Shown here in pieces: positions 1 to 10,097 of a stretch of DNA of 64,000 nucleotides (position 1 is its first letter; every line of letters starts with the position of its first letter). The position numbers were made by a program, and so were the translations under genes. The stretch is from Bradyrhizobium vignae (GTDB taxonomy: Bacteria > Pseudomonadota > Alphaproteobacteria > Rhizobiales > Xanthobacteraceae), in assembly GCF_004114425.1 (NCBI RefSeq), contig NZ_RDQF01000003.1, positions 1-64,000 on the forward strand, written 5' to 3'. The notes beneath the pieces are model-generated. The model was not told the origin of the DNA, ran no database searches, and worked only from the letters and a program-made list of their open reading frames with translations.

Positions 1-199
1 CGTCCTCGCCGCTCTGCAGATAGCGATTGTAATACTTGCGGAACGTCTGCGAGCAGGTCCCGTGGTGCCGGTAGAAGTCGCCGACCCGCTTGAACAGCGG
101 CGATCGGCCAGCCTTCACCGCCTCATATTCCGAAATCAGAAAACGCCACTTCTGCAGATAGTTGCGTTCAACCGTTCGGTCATAGCTGTTGTCTCGCAT
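1..199 (-). mobile_element. Transposase/integrase N-terminus (IS481-like DDE type), cut by window edge
   Basis: Reading leftward from the ATG at 199 gives 66 residues beginning MRDNSYDRTVERNYLQKWR and continuing off the window without a stop. The start is preceded by GGAGGA nine bases upstream. From memory this opening matches the helix-turn-helix N-terminus of IS481-like DDE integrases common in Bradyrhizobium; the catalytic domain would lie outside the window. The motif FYRHHGTCSQTFRKYYNRY looks like the recognition helix region. The upstream stretch 200-270 should hold one end of the element, but I could not define the terminal inverted repeat. Family assignment is inference from one third or less of the protein. 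Confidence 0.6.
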
Positions 200-282
200 C
201 GGATCGTTCCTCCGCTGCAGCGATCCAATCAGCGAATTATTGAACATGCACAATTGCGAGCCAACGGGTCCGCGCGAAGCGC

Positions 283-364
283 GGCCCGATGACAGGCTCT
301 GCGAAGCGATCCAGAATCCCTCCGCGGAACGACTCTGAATTGCTTCACTGCGCTCGCAATGACG
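283..364. repeat. Dispersed palindromic repeat, family B (CGCAATGACG type)
   Basis: The stretch contains GAAGCGATCCAGAATCC and ends in GCGCTCGCAATGACG. The same endings occur at 12871-12953, where both arms of the palindrome (GTCATTGCGAG and CTCGCAATGACG) are intact. Here only the right arm is clear. No open frame is convincing. Confidence 0.55.
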
Positions 365-401
365 TGTGGATGGGGCGCGACCTACATGAAACGCCGCACG
401 C

Positions 402-456
402 GAAGAGACAGCCCTCCACCCTCTCCCCATAAGGACGAGGAGAGGGAGTGAGAGAG
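402..456. repeat. Palindromic repeat, family A (CCTCTCCC / GGGAGAGG)
   Basis: CCCTCTCCCC at about 419-428 faces GAGGAGAGGG at about 436-446 around a short loop. It sits just downstream of the stop of the EF-G-like gene and could act as a 3' hairpin for it. Related copies lie near 2680, 3458, 7655 and 50980. Confidence 0.5.
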
Positions 457-470
457 CGGAGACTTACGTA

Positions 471-2519
471 TCACGCCGCGTGCTGATGCGCGGCGATGAT
501 CTGGTCGGCGGCGCGGCCGGTGACCTCGGCCATGTGGTCGAACTGGCGCGTGAAGCTGCCGGCGCCGGCGGTGGCCGAGCGCAGCTCCACGATCAGTTCG
601 CCGATCTCGGCTTCCGGCATCATGGCGCGGACGCAGTCCCAGCCGCTCCAGCCGTCGCGCGTATCGAAGCCGAGGATCTGTCCGCGCCGCGCCGACAGGA
701 TCGCGTTGATCTTGGCCGTGGCGTCGGTCGGGCAGACGATCTCGACCACGTGGATCGGCTCCAGCAGCACCGGCTGACATTGCGGCAGGCCCTCGTTGAG
801 GCCGATCCGCGCCGCCGTGCGGAAGGCGAGGTCGGAACTATCGACGCTGTGATAGGAGCCGTCGGTCAGTGTCACCTGCACGTCGGTGACGGGGAAACCG
901 AGCGGGCCGCGCGCCAGCCCATCAATGACGCCTTCCTCCACCGCCGGGATGTAGTTGCGCGGCACCGCGCCACCCACCACCGTCTCGGCGAACTTGAAGC
1001 CGTCGCCGCGGGGCAACGGCCTGATGTCGAGCACGACGTCGCCGAACTGGCCATGGCCACCGGACTGCTTCTTGTGGCGTCCGCGCTGGGTGATCGGCTT
1101 GCGGATGGTCTCCTGATAGCCGATCGCGGGAGGATGCGAGGTGACCTTGACGCCGAAGCGGTCGCGCAGCCGCTCGCCGGCGACGCGCAGATGCATCTCG
1201 CCCTGCCCCCACAGCACGGTGTCGTGGGTCTTGGCGTTCTGCACGACGACAAGCGACGGATCCTCCTCGTGCAGCCGCATCATCGCCTGGCCGAGCTTGA
1301 CGTCATCCTTGCGATCGGTCGCCGCGATCGAGATCGCGAGCACCGGCGGCGTCGGCTCGATTGCGATCAATGCCGCGGGCGGCGTCTTGCCATTTGAGAC
1401 CGTGTCGCCGGTCTTCACGGGATCGAGCTTGGCGAGCGCCACGGTGTCGCCGAGATCGGCGGTGGCACGCTTGGTGTCGTAGGCGCCGTTGACGGCGAGG
1501 ATGCCGGAGATGCGCCCTGCACCGCCGGAGGACGATTGCAGCGTGGCGCCGTCGTCGAGATGGCCGGCGAGCAGCCGCGTCAGCGACAGCTTTCCGCCAT
1601 GCTGCGAATGCAGTGTCTTGAAGACGTAGCCGAGTGCATCCTTGGTTTCGGGAACGCCGAGACGTTTTGCGGTCTCCGCGACACCGGGCGCCTCGTGGCG
1701 CAGCGCCTTCATCAGGCGCAACACGCCGTTCTCGCGCAAGGCAGACCCTAACAGCACCGGGCAAATCAGTCCCTCGCGCAATTCGCGGGCGAGATCGTCG
1801 AACACGGCATCGCGCGGCGGCTGGATGTCCTCGAGCAGCTGCTCCATCAGCGCATCGTCGTGGTCGGCGAGCTTCTCCAGCATCGAGAAGCGGGCTTCCT
1901 TCTCGCGGTCGAGATCGCCGCCTTCGAGCGCGATCACCTCGGAGGCCTTGTGCTCGCGATAGACGAAGGCGCGCTCCAGCGCGAGATCGACGAAGCCCTC
2001 GATCAGCTCGCCCTTCCAGATCGGGATCTGGCGCAGCACCAGCGGTACGCGCGAGGCGGGCTGCAGCATCGCGAGGGTCTCGCGGATGCGCTGGCTGGCG
2101 CGATCGATCTTGTTGAGGAACAGGAAACGCGGGATCTTCAGCTCCTCCAGCTCGCGCAGGATGATCTGAAGCTGCGGCAGCTTCTTCTCGTCGGCCTCAC
2201 AGACCACGATGGCGGCGTCGACCGCGGGAAGCGCGGCGCGCATGTCGTGGGCAAACTCGACGGAACCGGGACAATCGAGGAAGGTGTAGCTGTCGCCCAT
2301 GAAACTCGTGGTCGCGGCAGTCAGCCCGACGGTCATCTTGTGTTGACGGGCCTCTGGCGTGGCGTCGCCAACGGAAGTTCCGGCGTCGACGCTGCCGGCG
2401 CGCGGGATTGCGCCCGTTCGCGCCAGGATTGCTTCGAGAAGTGTGGTTTTACCGCTTTGGAAAGGGCCCACCAGCGCAATGCACCGTGGACCTCGGGGAC
2501 TTCTGACGTCTTGTCCCAT
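471..2519 (-). CDS. EF-G-like translational GTPase
   Basis: 682 residues, a complete elongation-factor-G fold. The GTPase motifs are near the N-terminus: P-loop GPFQSGKTTLLE, G3 DCPGSVEF and G4 NKIDR, followed by domains II to V. The P-loop lacks the AHIDAGKT form of canonical EF-G, which marks the EF-G-like paralogue group whose role in translation is unsettled. The ATG at 2519 was chosen because AGGAGG lies six bases upstream; a longer frame to 2600 has no such site. It stands alone, with no rpsL, rpsG or tuf neighbours, which also argues against it being the main EF-G. Confidence 0.9.
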   Translation of the reverse strand: MGQDVRSPRGPRCIALVGPFQSGKTTLLEAILARTGAIPRAGSVDAGTSVGDATPEARQHKMTVGLTAATTSFMGDSYTFLDCPGSVEFAHDMRAALPAVDAAIVVCEADEKKLPQLQIILRELEELKIPRFLFLNKIDRASQRIRETLAMLQPASRVPLVLRQIPIWKGELIEGFVDLALERAFVYREHKASEVIALEGGDLDREKEARFSMLEKLADHDDALMEQLLEDIQPPRDAVFDDLARELREGLICPVLLGSALRENGVLRLMKALRHEAPGVAETAKRLGVPETKDALGYVFKTLHSQHGGKLSLTRLLAGHLDDGATLQSSSGGAGRISGILAVNGAYDTKRATADLGDTVALAKLDPVKTGDTVSNGKTPPAALIAIEPTPPVLAISIAATDRKDDVKLGQAMMRLHEEDPSLVVVQNAKTHDTVLWGQGEMHLRVAGERLRDRFGVKVTSHPPAIGYQETIRKPITQRGRHKKQSGGHGQFGDVVLDIRPLPRGDGFKFAETVVGGAVPRNYIPAVEEGVIDGLARGPLGFPVTDVQVTLTDGSYHSVDSSDLAFRTAARIGLNEGLPQCQPVLLEPIHVVEIVCPTDATAKINAILSARRGQILGFDTRDGWSGWDCVRAMMPEAEIGELIVELRSATAGAGSFTRQFDHMAEVTGRAADQIIAAHQHAA

Positions 2520-2679
2520 TCGCCGCCTCCTTTGTGTGGAGCTCGGCCCATGATTGGGTCGGCAAGCATTGATGCTCTGCCCGTCCCCGAGGTTTGGCAA
2601 GCATCAAACGTCGCTGCGGTGCGTCGTCAGTAAGTCTTGATGACGGTTGAGACCAGATGTGGCTTCGAGTCCGGCGTTC

Positions 2680-2824
2680 TGCCTCTCCCCGACGGGGAGA
2701 GGTCGGATTGCGCAGCAATCCGGGTGAGGGGCGGCAGCTTTTGGTGAGACCGTAACCCCTCACCCGGATCGCATCCCTCGATGCGATCCGACCTCTCCCT
2801 TCGGGAGAGGTGAACGAGAGCCTC
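2680..2824. repeat. Composite inverted repeat, family A
   Basis: Two units face each other. GGGGAGAGGTCGGAT, then ATCCGGGTGAGGGG, is answered by CCCCTCACCCGGAT, then ATCCGACCTCTCCC. Each unit also has its own internal hairpin. This fills most of the 330 bases between the EF-G-like start and the DUF992 stop, and nothing else was seen there apart from the EF-G-like ribosome site. Confidence 0.75.
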
Positions 2825-2849
2825 TTCAGTCAATTAGAATTGACGGCGC

Positions 2850-3332
2850 TCAACGGCCCGGGCGGAGTTCCAGGCTTTCGAGACCGGCGGCGACGTTGAG
2901 GCCGACCTGGCCCTGCACGCTGAGCGGCTGGAGCGCGATCGCGTTGTTGGAGCCGCCGACCAGCACGTTGCCGCCGAGGCCGACGCCAACCGAGGCGCTG
3001 CCCTGCGCGCCGGCGTAATTGCCGGAGAGATCGCCGGGGCCGAGCCGGTCGACCGGCGCGAACACGCCCCAGGCGAGCGAGGTCTCCTGGGTGATGCCGA
3101 TGTCGAGGCCCACTTTACGGATGGTCGCGACGTAGCGGTCCTCAGGCAAGCCGTCGGCGCGCAGCACGCAGCCGAGATTGGTCACCGATCCCACGATGAA
3201 GCCGACGCTGGCGCCGCCGCGGCATTCGAGCACGCCGACCCGGACCATCCGCTGCTGCTGCGCGCCGCTGCTCCCGACGGAGGCAAGGAGGCTGACGGCG
3301 GCGAGCCCGGCAAGGACGAACGAACGGCGCAT
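2850..3332 (-). CDS. DUF992 family exported protein
   Basis: 160 residues. The first 24 or so form a Sec signal peptide (MRRSFVLAGLAAVSLLASV, cleavage near SGAQ). The mature part has the DUF992 pattern: RVGVLECRGG, a second cysteine in VTNLGCVLR, then a glycine-rich stretch GNYAGAQGSASVGVGLGGN. Two cysteines could form a disulfide. The function of this alphaproteobacterial family is unknown; the glycine-rich half suggests beta structure. It appears to be a single-gene unit, with repeats on both sides. The family call is from recognised motifs, not a search. Confidence 0.8.
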   Translation of the reverse strand: MRRSFVLAGLAAVSLLASVGSSGAQQQRMVRVGVLECRGGASVGFIVGSVTNLGCVLRADGLPEDRYVATIRKVGLDIGITQETSLAWGVFAPVDRLGPGDLSGNYAGAQGSASVGVGLGGNVLVGGSNNAIALQPLSVQGQVGLNVAAGLESLELRPGR

Positions 3333-3457
3333 GAATGTCTCCGGCGATGAATGGGATGCAAGCAGGAAGGACGCGGCACACGCCGCGCGATCGTCTATGC
3401 CACAAGAGCGTTGTGGCTGCCAGATCGGACGCGTTTAGAATCGAATTCGCGGAGAGA

Positions 3458-3562
3458 GGCCCCTCGCCCCACCCTCTCCCAGTAAGAATGGGCGAGGGAG
3501 CGAGAGAGACGTGCGTCCCTTACAGTCGTCGCAGATGTGATCCGGGTGAGGGGCCGGGCACA
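3458..3562. repeat. Palindromic repeat, family A
   Basis: CACCCTCTCCCAGTAAGAAT followed by GGGCGAGGGAGCGAGAGAG forms one arm, and GATCCGGGTGAGGGGCCGGG near 3540-3560 matches the second unit of the copy at 2680. Together with the terminator at 3615-3638 it accounts for most of the 329 bases between DUF992 and the aminotransferase. Confidence 0.6.
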
Positions 3563-3614
3563 ACGCCGACCAGAGCAAAAGTCCATCCGACTCCGCTTAT
3601 CGAAACACAACAAG

Positions 3615-3638
3615 AAAGGCCCGCCGAAGCGGGCCTTT
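3615..3638 (-). terminator. Rho-independent terminator of the aminotransferase gene
   Basis: Perfect 10-base stem (AAAGGCCCGC / GCGGGCCTTT) with a four-base loop, TTCG on the minus strand. It lies 24 bases past the aminotransferase stop and is followed on the minus strand by CTTGTTG. A and T runs flank both sides, so it could also stop plus-strand transcription. Confidence 0.85.
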
Positions 3639-3661
3639 TCAATTCGCACACTGTCCTCGGC

Positions 3662-5463
<1,802 letters not shown>

Positions 5464-6114
5464 ATGTACAAGCTCTATTCGATGCAACGCTCGGGCAACA
5501 GCTACAAGGTCCGCCTTGCGCTGGCGCTGCTCAACCTGCCTTACGAAGCGGTGGAGGTGGACATTCTGCGCGGCGAGAGCCGCACGCCGGATTTTCTGAG
5601 CAAGAACCCCTCGGGGCAGGTGCCGCTGCTCGAGGTCGGCGAGAACCGCTATCTCGCCGAGTCCAACGCCATCCTCTGGTACGTCGCCGTCGGTACGCCG
5701 CTCGCACCGGAGAACCGCATCGACCGCGCCGAGGCGCTGCAATGGATGTTCTTCGAGCAGCACGCGCTCGAGCCGAACATCGGCGCGGCCTATTTCTGGC
5801 TGTCGCTGGTCAAGGGCGGCCGCGATCTCCAGACCCATTCGCTGGAGGACTGGATGGAGCGCGGCTATGGCGCGCTCCAGGTGATGGAGAACCATCTCAA
5901 GACCAACGCCTATTTCGCCGCGCGCCAGCTCACGGTGGCCGACATCGCGCTGTACGGCTACACCCACCTCGCCGACCGCTGCGACTTCGATCTTTCGACC
6001 TTCCCGGCGATCCGGGACTGGCTGAAACGCGTCGAAGCCACGCCCGGATTCGTGACGATGGACTGGCGCCCGGCCGACATCGACGACCCCGCCAGCATCG
6101 CGGCGGGCGCCTGA
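5464..6114 (+). CDS. Glutathione S-transferase family protein
   Basis: 216 residues. The N-terminal thioredoxin-like domain (about 1-80) has SGNSYKVRLALALLNLPYE, the PSGQVPLLE turn with its cis-proline, and SNAILWYVA, where glutathione's gamma-glutamyl group binds. The helical C-terminal domain contains LTVADIALYGYTH, with the conserved N-capping Asp of GSTs. Cytosolic detoxification or an isomerase-type reaction is likely, but the substrate cannot be read. The ATG at 5464 begins right at the first beta-strand. A longer frame from 5332 would add a non-homologous basic leader. No ribosome site is obvious, so the start is moderately sure. Confidence 0.85.
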   Translation: MYKLYSMQRSGNSYKVRLALALLNLPYEAVEVDILRGESRTPDFLSKNPSGQVPLLEVGENRYLAESNAILWYVAVGTPLAPENRIDRAEALQWMFFEQHALEPNIGAAYFWLSLVKGGRDLQTHSLEDWMERGYGALQVMENHLKTNAYFAARQLTVADIALYGYTHLADRCDFDLSTFPAIRDWLKRVEATPGFVTMDWRPADIDDPASIAAGA

Positions 6115-6270
6115 CGGCGCGACCGGCTCCGGCGAATAGCGGGCATAAGGACCGCCTTTGCCGCAATCCCGCCACTTTCAGCGCGATCGCCGCCGCAATA
6201 TTGCCGGTTGAAACTGGGAATTTCCGGAAAATCGCGGGTGATTCGCTCGCGTGTTGAAGGATTTAGACCA

Positions 6271-6447
6271 ATGATGCGGGCGTCCGGCACGGCAGGCTTT
6301 CAAAGCCCATCCGCTACCGTCGCGTCTTCCCGGCTCACCCATGCGGTCGCGGCCTCGCTCGCCGTCGCCGCGCTCTCGCTGTGCCTGATCGTCACCCTGA
6401 CGGTGCTGTCGACCAAGGCGACCATGGCGATGGGCCTGCCGGTCTGA
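6271..6447 (+). CDS. Small single-pass membrane protein, unknown
   Basis: 58 residues with one strongly hydrophobic segment, about residues 24-50 (AVAASLAVAALSLCLIVTLT). It starts ATGATG at 6271 with weak ribosome-site support. No family recognised. It is followed 73 bases later by a second tiny membrane protein (6521-6679) and then the PAS membrane protein, so the three may be co-transcribed. The frame could also be fortuitous; the uninterrupted hydrophobic helix is the main support. Confidence 0.45.
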   Translation: MMRASGTAGFQSPSATVASSRLTHAVAASLAVAALSLCLIVTLTVLSTKATMAMGLPV

Positions 6448-6520
6448 TTCCCGTTTCATCCTGGACCAGCCTTCAGGGCGCCACGGGGCCCGCGCCGACC
6501 GGCATTGCGACAGGACGTCG

Positions 6521-6679
6521 ATGAAATCACCTGTGGTAGTCGTTGCAATCACCCTGACTGCGGCCATCCTGGTCGCGGCATCGCTGCTGATCATCGTCGG
6601 CACGCGCAAGGGCGCGGGGACATCGACGCTGAATGCGCCGACGCTGCAACAGCGCGTCAAGCACGCGCATATGGTCTAA
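6521..6679 (+). CDS. Small single-pass membrane protein, unknown
   Basis: 52 residues: MKSPVVVVAITLTAAILVA and onward makes a clean N-terminal transmembrane helix to about residue 27. A short polar tail with TRKGAGTSTLNAPTLQQRV follows. ACAGGA sits six bases before the ATG. The layout (tiny N-in helix plus soluble tail) resembles many uncharacterised rhizobial small membrane proteins. No function is suggested by sequence. It lies between another small membrane protein and the PAS protein. Confidence 0.5.
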   Translation: MKSPVVVVAITLTAAILVAASLLIIVGTRKGAGTSTLNAPTLQQRVKHAHMV

Positions 6680-6807
6680 AATCATCCGAAAACCCTGCGC
6701 TTGCACGCAAGCGCGCCTTAAGCACACCGCACGAAATCGCATCGCGCTCGCGCAACAATCACTCAGTGTTGCGGCCTTACATCGTTCGGAAGGAGCGAGA
6801 CTGGTCC

Positions 6808-7620
6808 ATGCGGTTCGGATGGCGCGCGATCTGCGGTCCGGCGTTGACGGCAACAGCCCTGCTGCTGGCACTGCTTTTCGACCGCTTCATCCCCACGCCC
6901 TCGCCCGCGCCGCTGTTCGTCTGCATCGTGGCTCTCGCCGGCGCGCTCGCGGGTCTCGCCGCCGCGACGACGACCGCGGTCGTCGCGGTGATCGGCACGG
7001 CGCTGTTCTTCCTCAGCCGCCAGGGCGTGTCCGGCTATGGGCCCGCCGATCTGATCCGGCTCGGGCTCCTGGCCATCACGGCCGCCGGCACGGCCGGCAT
7101 CACCGGCCTGATGCGCGAGCGGCTGCTCCGCACATTCGCGGCCGAACGCCGGAGCCACGCCACGGCCGCGCGGCTGTCGGCCGCGCTCGACCAGATCGAT
7201 ATCGGCATCGTGCTGCTCGATGCCGAGACCCGGGCCGAATTCATCAACCGCGCGTTCCGCGATTATTTTGGGGTGCCGGACGAGATCGCCGACGGCAAGC
7301 CGCCCTTCATCGCGCTGATGTATCACGGCCGCGACACCGGCGCGTTCGAGCTGCCCGCGGACGAGCTCGGCACCTTCATCGCGCAGCGCATGGAGATGGT
7401 GCGGGTCGGCGATGCCACGCCGATCAACATCAAATTGCGCAGCGGCGAGGTGCTGCGCTTCGTCTGCACCGCGCTGCCCGACGGCGGACGGATGCTGAGC
7501 TACACCCCGGTGACCGACCTCGTGCGCCACACCGACGCGCCGTCGCGCGCCGACTACTACCGCTCGCTGCGCGACCCCGCGAGCCGCAAGCTGATCCGGT
7601 ATCTGCGCTTCGCGGAGTAG
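6808..7620 (+). CDS. Membrane-anchored PAS-domain protein
   Basis: 270 residues. Four hydrophobic segments fill about residues 7-110 (LTATALLLALLFDRF; LFVCIVALAGALAGLAA; VVAVIGTALFFL; LGLLAITAAGTAGITGL). The first half recalls the DUF4118-like membrane module of KdpD-type kinases. A PAS domain follows (about 130-240: LDQIDIGIVLLDAETRAEFINRAF, DYFGVPDE). No kinase, GGDEF or HTH output domain is present, so it either senses and signals through a partner or is a stand-alone sensor. AAGGAG lies about 13 bases upstream of the chosen ATG, rather far. Role inferred only from domains. Confidence 0.75.
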   Translation: MRFGWRAICGPALTATALLLALLFDRFIPTPSPAPLFVCIVALAGALAGLAAATTTAVVAVIGTALFFLSRQGVSGYGPADLIRLGLLAITAAGTAGITGLMRERLLRTFAAERRSHATAARLSAALDQIDIGIVLLDAETRAEFINRAFRDYFGVPDEIADGKPPFIALMYHGRDTGAFELPADELGTFIAQRMEMVRVGDATPINIKLRSGEVLRFVCTALPDGGRMLSYTPVTDLVRHTDAPSRADYYRSLRDPASRKLIRYLRFAE

Positions 7621-7654
7621 AACAGGGTCGAACGCAAGCACTGGCGGCGCTCGG

Positions 7655-7687
7655 GGTTCACCTCTCCCCGACGGGCAGAGGTGAACC
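7655..7687. repeat. Short palindromic repeat, family A
   Basis: GGTTCACCTCTCC and GGCAGAGGTGAACC form a near-perfect stem around CCGACG. It follows the PAS gene stop by 35 bases and may stabilise or end its transcript. Confidence 0.65.
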
Positions 7688-7791
7688 GAATCCTGAGCTA
7701 GCCAATCCTCTTCGTGCCCAACTGACAGCGCGATTGATTGCTGCACCGATCATCACGTATGAAGGGCACTTGATTGATCGCGGAAATTCAC

Positions 7792-8247
7792 ATGCCCCTC
7801 ACCATTCGCGCCGTCACCAGGCAGGATTACGATCAATGGCTGCCGCTGTGGGACGGCTACAACGCCTTCTACGGCCGCTCCGGTCCGACCGCGCTCGCGC
7901 CCGAGATCACGCGCATGACGTGGCAGCGCTTCTTCGATGCCTACGAGCCGATGCACGCGCTGGTCGCCGAGGACGGCGGCCGCCTGCTCGGGCTGACGCA
8001 TTATCTGTTTCATCGCAGCACCACCGCGATCGAGCCGTCCTGCTATTTGCAGGACCTGTTCACGCTCGAGGCGGCGCGCGGCAAGGGTGTCGCCTCGGCG
8101 CTGATCCTAGGCGTCTACGAGCGGGCAAAACTTGCGGGATCGCCGCGCGTCTACTGGCAGACACATGAGACCAATCTCACGGCGCAGCGCCTGTACGACA
8201 AGGTCGCAGAGCGCTCCGGCTTCATCGTCTATCGCAAGATCTTCTGA
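7792..8247 (+). CDS. GNAT family N-acetyltransferase
   Basis: 151 residues with the GNAT core. Motif A with the acetyl-CoA pyrophosphate loop is ARGKGVASALI near residues 95-105 (R-x-x-G-x-A/G pattern), preceded by the strand YLQDLFTLEAA, and motif B is TNLTAQRLYDKV. It should acetylate a small amine or protein N-terminus in the cytosol; the acceptor is unknown. The start MPLTIRAVTRQDYDQW fits the usual GNAT opening. A TTG six codons upstream is less likely. A strong terminator lies downstream at 8361-8405. Confidence 0.88.
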   Translation: MPLTIRAVTRQDYDQWLPLWDGYNAFYGRSGPTALAPEITRMTWQRFFDAYEPMHALVAEDGGRLLGLTHYLFHRSTTAIEPSCYLQDLFTLEAARGKGVASALILGVYERAKLAGSPRVYWQTHETNLTAQRLYDKVAERSGFIVYRKIF

Positions 8248-8266
8248 GTCCTGTGCCGTGGGGTCC

Positions 8267-8275
8267 TGTGGATAA
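8267..8275 (-). promoter_or_regulatory. Isolated DnaA-box consensus
   Basis: TGTGGATAA is the exact reverse of the TTATCCACA DnaA box. Only one copy is seen here, 20 bases past the GNAT stop, with no AT-rich unwinding element, so it is not an origin. Confidence 0.3.
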
Positions 8276-8360
8276 CTCCGCCTGTCACCCGCGCGTAACA
8301 TAGCAAGGTTAGGCTGCCCCTGCGTCTGGTCAGGCCCCCCGTCTCCGATCAAGCGCCCAA

Positions 8361-8405
8361 GCGGTCCCCGTCAGTCGCCGCGTCTGACAGGGGCCGCATT
8401 TTTTT
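8361..8405 (+). terminator. Strong rho-independent terminator (GNAT gene or a small RNA)
   Basis: The 14-base stem GCGGTCCCCGTCAG / CTGACAGGGGCCGC has one C-A mismatch and a nine-base loop, and is followed by seven Ts after one intervening A-bearing step. It stands 114 bases past the GNAT stop, further than usual, leaving room for a small RNA ending here. Confidence 0.8.
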
Positions 8406-8414
8406 GCGACAGCG

Positions 8415-8738
8415 TCACTTCGCGCCGCGCCCCACCGTCTGCATGACCTCGAATCCCTCGAACTGAGGATGGCCGAGATAAAGCGGCTTGTTGTCGCCGG
8501 CCCGGTGATGCGCCGCGCGAAACGCCTCCGACTTGGTCCAGGCCTCGAAGGCTGCGTGGTTCGCCCAGACCGTGTGCGAAGCGTACAGCGTGTGATCCTC
8601 GGCTTCCGGCCCGCGCAGCAGATGGAATTCGATGAAGCCTGGCACCTTGTCGAGATGGGTATCGCGCGTGAGCCAGACCTGCTCGAAGGCGGCCTCGGAG
8701 CCCTTGGCGACACGGAAGCGGTTCATGGCGATGTACAT
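8415..8738 (-). CDS. IsdG-type haem-degrading monooxygenase (HmuD/HmuQ-like)
   Basis: 107 residues of the antibiotic-biosynthesis-monooxygenase (ABM) dimeric alpha+beta barrel. MYIAMNRFRVAKGSEAAFEQ with N6, W20-containing EQVWLTRD and the haem-ligand His candidate in AAHHRAG fit the IsdG pattern (Asn, Trp, His). Bradyrhizobium japonicum has two such enzymes, HmuQ and HmuD, that open haem for iron use, and from memory this protein looks very close to them. No haem-transport genes lie nearby, which would suit HmuD rather than HmuQ. AGGAG lies nine bases before the ATG. No Irr or RirA-type box was recognised upstream. Confidence 0.75.
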   Translation of the reverse strand: MYIAMNRFRVAKGSEAAFEQVWLTRDTHLDKVPGFIEFHLLRGPEAEDHTLYASHTVWANHAAFEAWTKSEAFRAAHHRAGDNKPLYLGHPQFEGFEVMQTVGRGAK

Positions 8739-8767
8739 GGGGTGGTTCTCCTGATGCTCCGCCGATA

Positions 8768-8878
8768 TTTCGTCATTCCGGGATGCGCCGCAAGGCGCGG
8801 GCCCGGAATCCATTTTTCTGCAGAAAGTGTGGAGAGATGGATTCCGGGTTCGCGCTTCGCACGGCCCGGAATGACAGC
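8768..8878. repeat. Palindromic repeat, family H (CATTCCGGG type)
   Basis: CGTCATTCCGGGATGCGCCG at the left is mirrored by GCACGGCCCGGAATGACAG at the right, with GGAATCCATTTTTCTGCAG and AGAGATGGATTCC as inner arms. It separates the haem monooxygenase from the DUF1501 stop. Confidence 0.7.
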
Positions 8879-10095
8879 TAAGCCGCAAGCCCCTTCATCG
8901 GCCTTGCGCTTGCGCTGTCCGGAAACACCGTCTCCGCCAGCACACGATCCGACAGGCCGAACTGGTCCTGCAGCACGCCCTTGATCACGGAGCGCAGATC
9001 CGTCGTTGGCTTGAGGTCGCGGCTCTCATACAGGTTCGCGAGCTTGAGGCCCGGCCAGTCCGAGATGACGCGGCCGCCTTTCACGGCGCCGCCGGCGAGC
9101 AGCGCGATCGTGCCGGTGCCGTGATCGGTGCCGTCGGTGCCGTTGATGCGCGCGGTGCGGCCGAACTCGGTGGCAACGACCACGATGGTGTCGCGCCAGC
9201 GATTGCCCAAGCAGCTTTCGAATTCGGCGAGCGCGCCGTCGAGCCCACCGAGCAGGAAGGCGAGACGCCCCACCGGGCCGCCTTCATTGGCATGCGTGTC
9301 CCAACCGTCGAAGGCGAGTGCGGCGATGCGCGGGCCGTCATCGGCCGCCATCAGTTTGGCGGCGCCGCGCGCCACTTGGCGCATCTGTGCGACGGCGTTG
9401 CCGCGCGTCGCTTTCATGTCGTCGCCGCTCGCGACCTTGTCGAGCTGAAGGCCTTGCGACAGCGCCGAGGCCAGAACGGGATCGCGGTGGCGATAGAGCT
9501 CGACGAGCCGCATCGCGGTGTCGTCGTCGGCCTGCGGCAGCGCCACCGACGCCCAGCCGACGGTCGGCGCGTTGCCGCGCAGCACCAGCGGCGTGGTCGG
9601 CCCGACCGCGAGGCCGCTCGACACGCGCTCGCCGCGCGGCAGCGCCTCCAGCGCGCGGTTGAGCCAGCCGGACTGCACCCGGCCGGGGCCGGCATAGCCG
9701 CTTTCGAGCACGTCCTGACCGTCGAAATGCGAGCGGTCGCGATAGGGCGTCGCCACCGCATGAATCACCGCGGCATGCCGATCCCTATACATGCGCGCGA
9801 ACTCCGGCATCGCCGGATGCAAGGCGAAGAACGAGTCGAGCATGATCGCGGGATGGGCTCCATCGGCCGTGAGCGCGATCGATCCGTGCAGGCCGGCATA
9901 ATCGGGATCGCCGATCGGCGCGACGGTCGAGAGCCCGTCCAGCGCGCCGCGCAGGATCACCACGATCAATCGCGGATCGCGCCCGTCGGCCGCGCGGGCG
10001 AATTTCGGCAGGTAAGCCCAGGCTGCAAAGGAGGCGCTGCCGAGCAGCAGGCCACGGCGCGTGGTGAGGAGCCGGTTCTCGAGGCAATCGGTCAT
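8878..10095 (-). CDS. DUF1501 protein with twin-arginine signal
   Basis: 405 residues. A Tat-type leader carries TTRRGLLLG (RR at 13-14) and a cleavable end near AWAYLPKFARAA, so the protein is likely exported folded to the periplasm. The C-terminal half has the family hallmark TEFGRTARINGTDGTDHG and DGWDTHANEG, the metal-site residues of an alkaline-phosphatase or sulfatase-like fold. The substrate is unknown. The start is one of three consecutive ATGs; the third, at 10095, has AGAGGAG at proper spacing. The upstream DUF1800 stop lies inside this ATG run, so the two are translationally coupled and probably act together. Confidence 0.85.
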   Translation of the reverse strand: MTDCLENRLLTTRRGLLLGSASFAAWAYLPKFARAADGRDPRLIVVILRGALDGLSTVAPIGDPDYAGLHGSIALTADGAHPAIMLDSFFALHPAMPEFARMYRDRHAAVIHAVATPYRDRSHFDGQDVLESGYAGPGRVQSGWLNRALEALPRGERVSSGLAVGPTTPLVLRGNAPTVGWASVALPQADDDTAMRLVELYRHRDPVLASALSQGLQLDKVASGDDMKATRGNAVAQMRQVARGAAKLMAADDGPRIAALAFDGWDTHANEGGPVGRLAFLLGGLDGALAEFESCLGNRWRDTIVVVATEFGRTARINGTDGTDHGTGTIALLAGGAVKGGRVISDWPGLKLANLYESRDLKPTTDLRSVIKGVLQDQFGLSDRVLAETVFPDSASARPMKGLAA

Positions 10096-10097
10096 CA

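Noticed and set aside
8267..8275. Replication origin signal
   Set aside because: A single DnaA box without AT-rich repeats or origin-linked genes is not an origin.
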